From Holophaga foetida DSM 6591 (GTDB lineage Bacteria; Acidobacteriota; Holophagae; Holophagales; Holophagaceae): a stretch of 64,000 bases of DNA. The stretch covers positions 2,975,766 through 3,039,765 of the forward strand of contig NZ_KI912268.1 of assembly GCF_000242615.2 (NCBI RefSeq). The letters run 5' to 3'. The notes below the pieces were generated by a model that saw only the letters and a list, made by a program, of their open reading frames with translations, was not told the origin of the DNA and did no database searches. Shown here in pieces: positions 38,104 to 46,480 of this stretch (position 1 is its first letter; the number at the start of each line of letters is the position of its first letter). Made by a program: the position numbers and the translations under genes.

Positions 38104-38582
38104 TTGGTCCCCCCGGCGGCCTCGCCGCTCGGTGCGGTAGTGGCGCCCCCGCCGATCTTGCCGGGCTCCCGGGTGAAGGGGGGACGGTCCTCCTGGTCGG
38201 TGGGATCCCCCAGGCACTTCAACTCGTAGGTGGCCTTGGTGGACTTGCCCTCAAAGGGCTGATCCCACATGTCCTTGCCGGGGGTGTTCACCGGGACCAT
38301 GCTCTGCTTTACCAGGGGAGAATTCGCATCCACCATGGCTTCGAAGCTTCCGAGATCCGGGTACTTGCCGTATTTGAGATAGTACTGGTCCAGTCCCTCG
38401 GCCACCGTCTTCATGGTGTCCTGGGCCTTGGTGTAGCGGGCCTTGGCCGAGTACTTGCCGTAGGCCTTGAATCCAAGGGTCGCGATCACCCCGATGATCA
38501 TCAGGGCGATCATCAGCTCCATGAGCGAAAAGCCCCGCTGCCGGGACGTGCTCGATGAAGGTTTCTGGGGCTGCTGGGGCAT
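38100..38582 (-). CDS. Type IV pilin-like / pseudopilin protein
   Basis: A 160-aa protein. A short basic leader ends in RQRG, followed by the class III prepilin cleavage site and hydrophobic helix FSLMELMIALMIIGVIA, with the conserved Glu at +5. The rest includes a GspG-like segment DQYYLKYGKYPDLGS and a Pro/Gly-rich tail. It is likely processed by PilD and assembled by a PilB-type motor such as that at 3.6-5.1 kb. It lies just after the PilR-like regulator gene and overlaps yceD. Confidence 0.88.
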   Translation of the reverse strand: MPQQPQKPSSSTSRQRGFSLMELMIALMIIGVIATLGFKAYGKYSAKARYTKAQDTMKTVAEGLDQYYLKYGKYPDLGSFEAMVDANSPLVKQSMVPVNTPGKDMWDQPFEGKSTKATYELKCLGDPTDQEDRPPFTREPGKIGGGATTAPSGEAAGGTK

Positions 38583-38609
38583 GAAATGAGCTCCCGGGTC
38601 ATGGGACCC

Positions 38610-38626
38610 AAGCATCCCAGTGTGCC
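38610..38626 (-). promoter_or_regulatory. Sigma-54-like element upstream of the pilin gene
   Basis: On the minus strand TGGCACACTGGGATGCT lies about 30 bases before the pilin start. It has the TGGCAC and TGC blocks of a -24/-12 promoter, but the GG-to-GC spacing is eleven bases instead of ten. The adjacent sigma-54 activator gene makes it worth noting, yet function is doubtful. Confidence 0.3.
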
Positions 38627-38650
38627 ACACTTCCTCCAATTTACAAGGAA

Positions 38651-40111
38651 TCATGCGTCCCCCTCCCCCTCGGGTGGTGCTTTCGGTGGAAAGTCCTCGG
38701 GCCTGGGGCAAGCGGGCGGAAGCGTCTCCAGCCCCCCCAGTTCCTGGAGCCAGTACCGGTAGGCCCGGAAACTCATGCCCAGATAGCGGGCGGCTTTGGT
38801 GCGATTGCCCCCGCACTTCTCGGCCCCCTGGCGGAGAAGGTGCCCCTTGTACGCGTTGAGGTAGGCCTCAAGGTCGAAGCCCTCTTCCGGAAGGGGGCAT
38901 GGCTGGGGTGGAGCGACCGATTGAGGCCCGTTGGTCTCGGCAAGGATGTTGTCCGGGAAGAGTTCTACCCCGATGGGGCCCCCGGAGTTGAGGGCTACGC
39001 AACGCTCCATGAGGTTTTCCAGCTCCCGGACGTTGCCCCGAAAGGTGTAGCGGCGCAGGGCGGCCATGGCCTCGTCCGTCAGGCTCATGGTCGGCTTGTT
39101 GAGTTTCTGGCCGAAGCGGGCCAGGAAGTGATCCGCCAGCACCGGGAGGTCTTCCGGGCGCTCCCGCAGGGGGGGGAGTTCGATGTGGAGGATGTTTAGG
39201 CGGAAGAAGAGATCCTGGCGGAAAGCCCCCTGTTCAGCTCGTGCGCGCAGGTTCTGGTTGGTGGCCCCGATGATCCGGACATCAATGGCCCGCTCCTCGT
39301 TGGCCCCCACTCGCCGGATCTTCCGCTCCTGGAGCGCCCGCAGGAGCTTCACCTGGAGGGGCAGGGGCATTTCGCCGATTTCGTCGAGGAAGATGATGCC
39401 CCCCTGGGCCTCTTCGAAGAGCCCTCGCTTGGCGGCCGAGGCTCCGGTGAATGCGCCGCGCTCATAGCCGAACAGCTCCGATTCCAGGAGGCTTTCGGGA
39501 AGGGCTCCGCAATTGATGGGCACGAATGGCCCCTTGGCCCGCTCGGAGTAGCGGTGGATGAGGCGGGCCACAATCTCCTTTCCCGTCCCGCTCTCTCCGG
39601 TGATGAGCACGGTGGTGTCGGCGATGGCCACCTTGCCCACCAGGGCCTGGATCCGCCGCATCTTGTCGCCCACGCCCACGAGATCGCCGATATCGGACAC
39701 GGGGCCGGGGGGCGAGGACTGGGGGACGGCGTAGAGCCCTTTGAGGACCTTCGTGAGTTCCTGGAGGTCGTTCTTGGTCTTGGTGAGGAAGTCCACTGCG
39801 CCTAGGTTTAGGGCCTGGACCGTGGTTTCCGTGGTGGCGAAGGCCGTCATGATGATGACGGGCGTCTCCAGGCCCTGGCCCTTGATCCAGACCAGAAGAT
39901 CGATGCCTGATCCATCCTTGAGGCGCAGGTCGGAGACCACTGCGTCGAAGGTGGATCCCTGCAGGAGTGCCTTGGCTTCGTGGACGCCAGACACCGTCAC
40001 GGCCCGGAAGCCCTCGGGCTCCAGGCCCAGTTGGAGGACTTCGCGGAAGCTCTCCTCGTCCTCCACAAGGAGGATGCGCTTGCCTGGGGATTCGGGGGCT
40101 TGGATTGGCAT
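38651..40111 (-). CDS. Sigma-54-dependent response regulator, NtrC/PilR type
   Basis: A 486-aa three-domain regulator. The receiver has acidic residues DEE (18-20) and phospho-acceptor D61 in VVSDLRLKD. The AAA+ domain has Walker A GESGTGKE (172-179), the sigma-54 contact loop GAFTGA (219-224) and Walker B IIFLDEIGEM. A Fis-type helix-turn-helix lies near the C-terminus (NRTKAARYLGMSFRAYRYWL). No histidine kinase is adjacent. Position next to the pilin-like gene suggests a PilR role. Confidence 0.9.
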   Translation of the reverse strand: MPIQAPESPGKRILLVEDEESFREVLQLGLEPEGFRAVTVSGVHEAKALLQGSTFDAVVSDLRLKDGSGIDLLVWIKGQGLETPVIIMTAFATTETTVQALNLGAVDFLTKTKNDLQELTKVLKGLYAVPQSSPPGPVSDIGDLVGVGDKMRRIQALVGKVAIADTTVLITGESGTGKEIVARLIHRYSERAKGPFVPINCGALPESLLESELFGYERGAFTGASAAKRGLFEEAQGGIIFLDEIGEMPLPLQVKLLRALQERKIRRVGANEERAIDVRIIGATNQNLRARAEQGAFRQDLFFRLNILHIELPPLRERPEDLPVLADHFLARFGQKLNKPTMSLTDEAMAALRRYTFRGNVRELENLMERCVALNSGGPIGVELFPDNILAETNGPQSVAPPQPCPLPEEGFDLEAYLNAYKGHLLRQGAEKCGGNRTKAARYLGMSFRAYRYWLQELGGLETLPPACPRPEDFPPKAPPEGEGDA

Positions 40112-40176
40112 GACGTATCGCGTCAGTATGACCGGGTTGAGGAGGGCTGAGGTAGACTAAAGGCTACGAGGTCTTT

Positions 40177-41151
40177 ATGCGCGCTCTGGTCCTCTTGGTT
40201 CCCGCCATTCTGTCCCTTCACGGGCAGGATACGATCACCTTCGACAAGACCCACCACGACTTCGGAAAGATCTCCGCAGATCGCAGGGTCACCCATCAGT
40301 TCAAGGTCTACAACCGGGGTCAGGTGCCTGTCCAGATCAAGCAGGTGATCCCCTCCTGCGGCTGCACCTCCACAGTCTCCGGGCAGTGGTACATCAAGCC
40401 AGGAGAGAGCACGAATCTGGAGATCGCCTTCGATCCCAAGGGCTTCCGGGGAACCGTCCACAAGTCCGTCCAGGTCCGGGGGGAGGTGCTTTCCTCGCCG
40501 GTGGTGAGCTTCAGCCATTCCCTCACCTTCCAGGCCGAGGTGGTTCGAGAGATTGTTCCCAGCACCAGCACCCTCTTCTTCAATGAGGTGCCCCGCACGG
40601 GATCCCGAAAGGCCACCCTGACCCTCGCCTCCGGCAATGGCCAGGCGGTGAAGGTGACCCGTGTGGATGTTCCAGGGGCTCCCTTCCTGGCGACCAGCAT
40701 CCGTCAGAACGGCCTGGATGCTGTGATCGATGTGGCCTTCGACGGCAAGGCTGTGCCCCTTGGCCGGACCAATGGCGTGGAAACCATGACGGTCCAGACC
40801 ACGAATTCCCGGATGCCCTATGTGCGCACCAGCATCCAGTGGGATCTGAAGGCCCGCATCCAGGCCACCCCTGAACGGGTGGCCTGGGTGGAGAGCGCTG
40901 GCAAGGAGTTGCGGGCGAATCTCGTCCTGAGCCATGCCGATGGGAAGCCCTTCCGGGTGCTGAATGCCCAGTGCACCTCTCCCCTCCTGAAGGTGGAGGG
41001 CATGGGCGGCGCATCTGCGGCGAAGCAGGAGCTCAGGGTTGTCCTGGGCTCCAAGAATCGTGGCGGGGTCCTCAATGAGTGGATCACCCTCCAGACGGAT
41101 GAACCCGATCAGCCCGAACTGAAGGTGCGCGTTTCCGCCGTCCTGCGTTGA
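40177..41151 (+). CDS. DUF1573 Ig-like domain protein
   Basis: A 324-aa protein with a probable signal peptide (MRALVLLVPAILSLHG). The first domain has the DUF1573 signature HDFGKISADRRVTHQFKVYN and then IPSCGCTSTV, followed by an Ig-like strand pattern. A second, more divergent Ig-like half follows. Such proteins are found in periplasm or cell surface with unknown roles. It is divergent from the regulator gene and its stop is close to the DMT transporter start. Confidence 0.82.
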   Translation: MRALVLLVPAILSLHGQDTITFDKTHHDFGKISADRRVTHQFKVYNRGQVPVQIKQVIPSCGCTSTVSGQWYIKPGESTNLEIAFDPKGFRGTVHKSVQVRGEVLSSPVVSFSHSLTFQAEVVREIVPSTSTLFFNEVPRTGSRKATLTLASGNGQAVKVTRVDVPGAPFLATSIRQNGLDAVIDVAFDGKAVPLGRTNGVETMTVQTTNSRMPYVRTSIQWDLKARIQATPERVAWVESAGKELRANLVLSHADGKPFRVLNAQCTSPLLKVEGMGGASAAKQELRVVLGSKNRGGVLNEWITLQTDEPDQPELKVRVSAVLR

Positions 41152-41171
41152 GCGGGGGGTGCCACAGCCCG

Positions 41172-42095
41172 ATGCACGGTCGGGCCGTGGCCGGCACCCT
41201 CCTGATGACTCTGGTCTGGGGCGCGAGCTTCGCGGCCATGAAATTCGCTCTTCAATCGGGTCTCAGTGTGGGGACCATGTTGAGCCTGCGCTTCTCGCTG
41301 GGGGCTCTGTGCCTTGGCCTGCTGGCATGGGGCCAGGGGTTGCGTTTCCGTCGCCAGGAGCTCCTGGACGGAATATGGCTGGGCCTCTGCCTCGCGGCGA
41401 TCATCTGGTTCCAGGCCGATGGATTGCGCTTCACAACGGTGAGCAAGTCCGGCTTCATCACCGGGCTCTACGTCATCTTCACGCCTATGCTGAGCCTGGC
41501 CATCGGCCAGCGCCTCCGCCTCTCCCACGGCCTGGGGGCAGTTCTCGCGGTGGCGGGACTCTACCTGCTCGTCCATGAGCCGGGGCAGCCCATGGGGGGC
41601 TGGAACCGCGGGGATTTCGAAACCCTCATCTGTGCCATGGTCTGCGGAGGGCAGATTGTGCTTACGGCCCGCTGCTCTCGCCGCGGCAACCCCTGGAGCC
41701 TGGCCTTCATACAGGTTGCGGTGGCGGCGGTCATCTCCCTGGCCATCACCGCCTGTCTGCCGGAGCCCCATGGCTTCGCCCTGGCGCCTCTGGCCAAGCC
41801 CGGTGTCTGGATCGCCATCGGCTATCAGGCCCTGTTGGCGACGGCCCTGGCCTTCTTCCTGATGATGCTTCTCCAGGCCCACCTGGGGGCCACCGAGGCG
41901 GCCATCATCTACTCCATAGAGCCCATTGTTTCAGCCCTTCTGGCCATGAGCGGCTGGGTCCCAGGCATCAAGGATTCCCTCCGTCCCCTCCAATTGCTGG
42001 GGGGTGCCGTGATCCTGGGTTCCATGCTTCTCGCGGAGCTGGGGCCGAGGTTCCTGAAGTGGCGGATGGAGCAGGGTGAAGATGCTATCGGTTAG
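41172..42095 (+). CDS. EamA-family (DMT superfamily) transporter
   Basis: A 307-aa inner-membrane protein with about ten predicted helices in two EamA repeats. The first begins GTLLMTLVWGASFAAMKFAL and contains the family pattern RFSLGALCLGLLAW. The second contains LLQAHLGATEAAIIYSIEPI, the conserved glutamate-proline end of EamA. ATG 41172 is preferred; a TTG 24 bases earlier overlaps the preceding stop. Substrate, probably a small metabolite or drug, is unknown. Confidence 0.85.
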   Translation: MHGRAVAGTLLMTLVWGASFAAMKFALQSGLSVGTMLSLRFSLGALCLGLLAWGQGLRFRRQELLDGIWLGLCLAAIIWFQADGLRFTTVSKSGFITGLYVIFTPMLSLAIGQRLRLSHGLGAVLAVAGLYLLVHEPGQPMGGWNRGDFETLICAMVCGGQIVLTARCSRRGNPWSLAFIQVAVAAVISLAITACLPEPHGFALAPLAKPGVWIAIGYQALLATALAFFLMMLLQAHLGATEAAIIYSIEPIVSALLAMSGWVPGIKDSLRPLQLLGGAVILGSMLLAELGPRFLKWRMEQGEDAIG

Positions 42096-42682
42096 ACTAG
42101 GCTCAGCAGCCCAGCCACTTCCATCCTCAGGTCCGTCATGCCGGTGCCCTTGCTGCTGGAGACCCAGGCGATGTCCGTGGGCTGGAGCATGAGGCTGGCG
42201 GCGACATCGCGCCGCTGGGCCAGCTGGCGGGAGGGCTTCACCTTGTCGCACTTGGTGGCGACGATGCGGCAGGGGATCTCGGTGTGGCGCAGCCAGTCGA
42301 TCATCTGGTGGTCGAGCTTGGTGGCACCCACCTCGGCATCCACGAGGACATAGACCATGCGAAGCGTCTTCCGGCCCGTCAGGTAGCCCTCGATCATCTC
42401 TTGCCACTTGGCCTTTTCTGCCACGGGGCCCGTGGCGAAGCCATAGCCCGGCAGGTCCACGATCCAGCGGTCAGGACCCGTGACGAAGACATTGATGAGG
42501 CGCGTGCGGCCCGGGGTCTTGGAGACCCGGGCGAGCTGGGTGTGCTGGGCCAGGGCGTTCAGAAGGCTGCTCTTGCCGACGTTGGAGCGGCCCACGAAGG
42601 CCACTTCGGCGAAGCAGACCCCCAGGTTCTTGGCGTCGGCGGCGGAGGTCAGGAAGTGGGCATCGCGAAGGGGTTGGGCCAT
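42092..42682 (-). CDS. engB: Ribosome biogenesis GTPase EngB/YsxC
   Basis: A 196-aa GTPase needed for large-subunit assembly. G1 is GRSNVGKSSLLNAL (31-44 region), G2/G3 lie in KTPGRTRLINVF and DLPGYGFA, and G4 is TKCDK. Length is standard. It overlaps the convergent transporter gene by four bases and lies ten bases after alanine racemase. Confidence 0.95.
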   Translation of the reverse strand: MAQPLRDAHFLTSAADAKNLGVCFAEVAFVGRSNVGKSSLLNALAQHTQLARVSKTPGRTRLINVFVTGPDRWIVDLPGYGFATGPVAEKAKWQEMIEGYLTGRKTLRMVYVLVDAEVGATKLDHQMIDWLRHTEIPCRIVATKCDKVKPSRQLAQRRDVAASLMLQPTDIAWVSSSKGTGMTDLRMEVAGLLSLV

Positions 42683-42691
42683 GGGGTTCTC

Positions 42692-43819
42692 TCAGGAGGG
42701 ATCGTAGATCCGGGTGACCCGGCTGGCGATCTGGCAGGTGATCTCGTAGGTGATGGTACCCAGCTTCTTGGCCCACTCGTCAGCCGTTATCTCCTGGGCG
42801 CCGCTACGGCCGATGAGGACCGCTTCATCGCCCACCTTGACGGTGGTTTCGGAGCCCAGGTCGACCATGATCTGGTCCATGCAGACCCGGCCCGCCACCG
42901 GGAAGGACTGGCCCCCGATGAGGACCCGGCCTCTGTTGGAGAAGAGGCGGTTGAAGCCATCGGCATAGCCCACGGGGATGGTGGCGATCCAGGTTTCCCG
43001 GGGTGCGGTCCAGGTGTGGCCGTAGCCGATGGCGGTGCCCGGAGCCACCTTCTTGAGGAAGGAGACCCGGCTCAGGAAGGAGAGTCCGGGGTGCAGGGGA
43101 ATGGTCTTGGGGGTGGTGGTGTCGGGATAGTAGCCGTAGACGATGACGCCGGGGCGGACCATGTTGAGCCACGCGTAGTCGTGCCCCAGTACGCCGCCGG
43201 AGTTCGAGCAGTGGACCAGTTCCAGGGGGTGGCCGATGGCGGCTTCGACCCGTTTCACGGTGTCCTTGAATCGCTCCACCTGGGCCAGGGTGTCGGCATC
43301 CTGCTGGGGCTCGTCGCTCACGGGCAGGTGGGTGAAGATCCCTTCGAGATGAAGATGGGGCGCGGTCTCGATGGTCCGGGCCATGGTGGGGGCCCCGGCC
43401 TCGGGCACGCCGATGCGGCCCATGCCCGTATCCACCTTGAGGTGCACCCTGGCGGCCATCCCCAGACTGGAGGCGACCCTTTCCAGTGCGGCGATATTCT
43501 CGTCATCGCAGATGGAAAGCGTGACCTCGCCCTTCACCGCCTCGTCCATCTCCTCGGGGAAGGTGGGGGTCAGCTTCAGGATGGGCAGACGGATGCCCGC
43601 TTCCCGGAGGGCCAGGGCTTCGGGCAGGGTGGCCACCCCGAGCCAGTCCGCGAGTCCCTCGGTCTGGGCCATCCGGGCGATCTCCAGGGCGCCGTGTCCG
43701 TAGGCGTTGGCCTTGATGGAGATGAGAAGCTTCCGTCCCTCTCCGATCCGCTGGCGGATGCCTTGGAGGTTGGCCCGGATGTTCCCCAGGTGGATGCGGA
43801 CATGGGTTTGATAGAGCAT
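42692..43819 (-). CDS. alr: Alanine racemase
   Basis: A 375-aa PLP enzyme that makes D-alanine for peptidoglycan. The PLP lysine is K36 in SIKANAYGHG. The second catalytic Tyr is in the C-terminal GYGHTWTA region, and IPVGYADGFNR is a conserved signature. ATG 43819 begins the conserved TH-RIHLGNIRANL; the longer frame to 43867 is unlikely. The gene precedes engB in the same direction. Confidence 0.93.
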   Translation of the reverse strand: MLYQTHVRIHLGNIRANLQGIRQRIGEGRKLLISIKANAYGHGALEIARMAQTEGLADWLGVATLPEALALREAGIRLPILKLTPTFPEEMDEAVKGEVTLSICDDENIAALERVASSLGMAARVHLKVDTGMGRIGVPEAGAPTMARTIETAPHLHLEGIFTHLPVSDEPQQDADTLAQVERFKDTVKRVEAAIGHPLELVHCSNSGGVLGHDYAWLNMVRPGVIVYGYYPDTTTPKTIPLHPGLSFLSRVSFLKKVAPGTAIGYGHTWTAPRETWIATIPVGYADGFNRLFSNRGRVLIGGQSFPVAGRVCMDQIMVDLGSETTVKVGDEAVLIGRSGAQEITADEWAKKLGTITYEITCQIASRVTRIYDPS

Positions 43820-43894
43820 GCAGGGTTCCGTTCCGTATGTAGGAGAGAACATCGTCGCAACGGCCACCCACCCCTCGGGACCTGCGCGGAACTG

Positions 43895-43920
43895 AAAAAA
43901 GGCCTCCTATCGGAGGCCTT
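43895..43920 (-). terminator. Intrinsic terminator after tRNA-Gln
   Basis: On the minus strand AAGGCCTCC and GGAGGCCTT form a perfect 9-bp stem with a short loop, followed by six T residues. It lies four bases after the tRNA CCA end. Confidence 0.9.
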
Positions 43921-43923
43921 GGA

Positions 43924-43998
43924 TGGTTGGGGAGGAAGGAATCGAACCCTCACCTGACAGAATCAGAATCTGTTGTCCTACCATTAGACCACTCCCCA
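43924..43998 (-). tRNA. tRNA-Gln (anticodon CUG)
   Basis: On the minus strand a 75-base cloverleaf is readable. The acceptor stem TGGGGAG pairs with CTCCCCA, the anticodon arm ACAGA/TCTGT encloses loop TTCTGAT with anticodon CTG, and the T-arm is GAGGG TTCGATT CCTTC. The discriminator A and CCA end are encoded. It has its own terminator. Confidence 0.95.
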
Positions 43999-44091
43999 GT
44001 AGGAACCCTGATTCTAGCGCGCTTTCTGCATGGTTTCAAGCCGGGATTTCCCGTCTGGCGCTATGCTGGGAAAGTTCTCAATGAGGCGCGC

Positions 44092-44637
44092 ATGGCAGAT
44101 GGACTCAAGCTGGCCTATTTCATGGTCGTCAGGGAGGGGGCCAGTTTTCTGGGGGGCCTGCTCCTGACAGATGAATCGGGGATTCCCCTGGATTTCCGAT
44201 ACACCGAACCCATCACTCCCACTAAGCTCCAGTCGGTCCTCTACGGGAAGGCCCTGGAGTCCCACCTCCGGGAGGAGGTCATCCAGAAGGCCCTCCTCAA
44301 GGAACTGAAGGGCAGTCCTGATCTCTTCATCCTTCCTGCCTCGGACCTGGCGGGGGGGTGGAATGCGGAGGTGCGATGTCCCGCGCTTGCCCTCCAGAAG
44401 AGCCAGGAGGCTCCTCTGGCGCGGCTGGGAGAGGTCTTCCGCGCCACACCCCGGGAGCTGCTGCTCCAGGTGGTCGAAGGAGCATCTCCGGTGCGGGCCA
44501 TCTTCGCTTCAAGTGTGGATCTGGCTGCCCAGGATCAGGCGGCGGCCCAGTTGATCGAGGCGGGCTACCATATGGATCTGGTGGAGCCCCTGGAGCGGGT
44601 GACCGCTGCCCTCCAGACCCTCGTGCAGCCGACGTGA
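44092..44637 (+). CDS. Unrecognised conserved-looking protein
   Basis: A 181-aa soluble protein that I cannot place. It begins MADGLKLAYFMVVREGASFLGG, and has a LLTDESGIPLDFRYTEPITPT segment that looks like a beta-rich nucleotide-binding or regulatory fold. ATG 44092 has GAGG upstream; the frame extends back through the tRNA region and those residues are not credible. It is the first gene of the signalling cluster, with a four-base gap to the next gene. Confidence 0.7.
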   Translation: MADGLKLAYFMVVREGASFLGGLLLTDESGIPLDFRYTEPITPTKLQSVLYGKALESHLREEVIQKALLKELKGSPDLFILPASDLAGGWNAEVRCPALALQKSQEAPLARLGEVFRATPRELLLQVVEGASPVRAIFASSVDLAAQDQAAAQLIEAGYHMDLVEPLERVTAALQTLVQPT

Positions 44638-44641
44638 GCCC

Positions 44642-45430
44642 ATGGTGATGGGTCGCCTCAAGGGGGCTGTATCCGATGTGGCGGAGACCCTGCGGAGGGT
44701 CTTCTCCGACCCACCCTGCCATCACCTGGATACAGCCCTGGATGCTTTCGGAATCGGTTCCCTGGAGCCCTTCGAGGGGCGGTCCCTGGCTCCGGAAGCC
44801 CTCTGCCACGCGGTTCTCGCCTCGGCAGATCTGGGGCTTTCGGCTGGACTCGGTTCCGAGCCCACTGCCTTCCAGGCCCGGGTGCAGGTCGACGAAGCCT
44901 TTGTCCAGTGGGCGGCGGGCGCCAGGATCTGCGAAATGGAGGTGTTCGGAGCGGCCTCCGGGGTGCGTTCGGAAATCCCGCCTCTCCCCAGGCGGGCCCA
45001 GGTCCGGTCCTCGCCTCCCGAGGGCTTCAGGGGCCGCTCCCGGGGTGGAATGGCGTCCATCTCGGCACCGCGAGGCTTCCGGGCCGACCCCACCCTTGCA
45101 GACCCGAGGGTGCACCGGGATCTGGAATTGGCTCTGGGGCTCCCCATGGCGGTTCCGGGGGAGGATCTTCAGAAGCTGCCCAGGCCCATCTGGATGCGCT
45201 ACACCCTCCAGATTGTGAAGGCCACCGGGGAGAATATCCGGAACCTGGACGTGCTGGGGATCTACCGGATTCCGTCCAAAGGGGTGACCGGTCTGCGCCA
45301 CGATGCCCGCAGCGGACGGCTGGTGATCCAGTTGGGGCCTGCTGCCGCCGGTGCGCGGCGTACGCCGTTCATGCTTGCCCGACGCAAGGATGACCGGACG
45401 ATTGTAAGCTGCTACCTGGAGGGGGGCTGA
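44642..45430 (+). CDS. Unrecognised protein upstream of the GGDEF genes
   Basis: A 262-aa protein with no recognised motif. The middle (about 115-145) is rich in Arg, Ser and Pro and probably disordered; the C-terminal half (RPIWMRYTLQIVKATGENIRN and onward) looks ordered, with basic surface. Its stop overlaps the first FHA-GGDEF start by one base (TGATG), so the products are likely made together. Confidence 0.7.
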   Translation: MVMGRLKGAVSDVAETLRRVFSDPPCHHLDTALDAFGIGSLEPFEGRSLAPEALCHAVLASADLGLSAGLGSEPTAFQARVQVDEAFVQWAAGARICEMEVFGAASGVRSEIPPLPRRAQVRSSPPEGFRGRSRGGMASISAPRGFRADPTLADPRVHRDLELALGLPMAVPGEDLQKLPRPIWMRYTLQIVKATGENIRNLDVLGIYRIPSKGVTGLRHDARSGRLVIQLGPAAAGARRTPFMLARRKDDRTIVSCYLEGG

Positions 45431-46413
45431 TGGCGTCTTCACACCGAAAGCCTGTGCGACATAGCCCGGATGACCCCGAGGCCGCTTTCCCCACGCTGCC
45501 AGCGGAAGCGTGGGCCGACTTCGAGACCGCCCTGCGGAGGCGTTCCCCTTCGGACCATCCCCCGCTTCCCAGCGAGTGGGCTCTGGTGGTATACGCCGGA
45601 GCCCACTTGGGGCGGGTCTATCCCCTCGTTTCCGGGATCCAGGTCATCGGACGCTCGCCTCAGGCCAACCTGTCGCTTCTGGATGAAGAGGTGAGTCGTC
45701 AGCATGCCCGTCTGGGGCTGGAGCTCCGGGACGATCAGGTTGAGATCACCCTGGAGGATCTGGGATCGACCAATGGCACTTTCGTCAACGGGATCCCCCT
45801 GACGGGGTGCGTGCGTCTGGAGACTGGGGATCGCATCGCTGTGGGCACTCATGTCCTGAAACTGGTCGCCATGGATTCTTTGGAACGCCAATTTCACGAG
45901 ACGATGATTGATCAGAGCACGCGAGATTCTCTCACCGGGCTTTCCAACCGGGGGACGACCCTGGGTGAGTTGCAGACCTGCTTTGAGCTGAGCCACCGCC
46001 ACAGCCGACCCATGGCGATCATCATGTGCGATCTGGACAGCTTCAAGAGGATAAACGATACCCACGGCCACGCTGGGGGTGACCAGGTCCTCAGGGCCTT
46101 CGGGGAGCGCATCAGCAAGAAGCTGCGGGGCACGGATATCGCCGGGCGCATCGGCGGAGAAGAGTTCCTCATCATCCTTCCAGAGACGGACCTGGATGGA
46201 GCCATGCAGTTGGGGGAGCGCCTGCGCACGGCCATCGGAGGCGAGCCCATGGTGGTGGGAGGCATCCATATCTCGGTCACCTGCAGCCTCGGGGTGGCGG
46301 AGCGTTCGCCGGAAGATCGGGATGGGGGGGCTCTCCTGGCTCGAGCCGATGGGGCCCTTTACGGAGCCAAGCATCGGGGGCGGAATCGTGTGGTGGCGGC
46401 AGGGATGAATTAA
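45430..46413 (+). CDS. FHA-GGDEF diguanylate cyclase 1
   Basis: A 327-aa cytoplasmic protein. The FHA domain (about 50-145) has the phosphopeptide-binding GRS, SRQH and GSTNGTFVNG motifs. The GGDEF domain (about 160-320) has metal-binding DLDSFKRIND and the active-site loop GGEEF (242-246), with an RxxD inhibitory site (RGTD) five residues before it. It should make cyclic di-GMP and be modulated by a phospho-Thr partner, plausibly a target of the Ser/Thr kinase encoded downstream. Confidence 0.92.
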   Translation: MASSHRKPVRHSPDDPEAAFPTLPAEAWADFETALRRRSPSDHPPLPSEWALVVYAGAHLGRVYPLVSGIQVIGRSPQANLSLLDEEVSRQHARLGLELRDDQVEITLEDLGSTNGTFVNGIPLTGCVRLETGDRIAVGTHVLKLVAMDSLERQFHETMIDQSTRDSLTGLSNRGTTLGELQTCFELSHRHSRPMAIIMCDLDSFKRINDTHGHAGGDQVLRAFGERISKKLRGTDIAGRIGGEEFLIILPETDLDGAMQLGERLRTAIGGEPMVVGGIHISVTCSLGVAERSPEDRDGGALLARADGALYGAKHRGRNRVVAAGMN

Positions 46414-46480
46414 TTCGTGACAAGCCCCCGGAAGGGTGCTTCCCGCTGCTAAGCTGTTGCGGTGAAACCGTGACAGTCTG

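Noticed and set aside
44642..45430. Possible secretion-system component reading of the unknown protein
   Set aside because: No signal peptide, membrane helix or secretion motif supports it; it is left as unknown.
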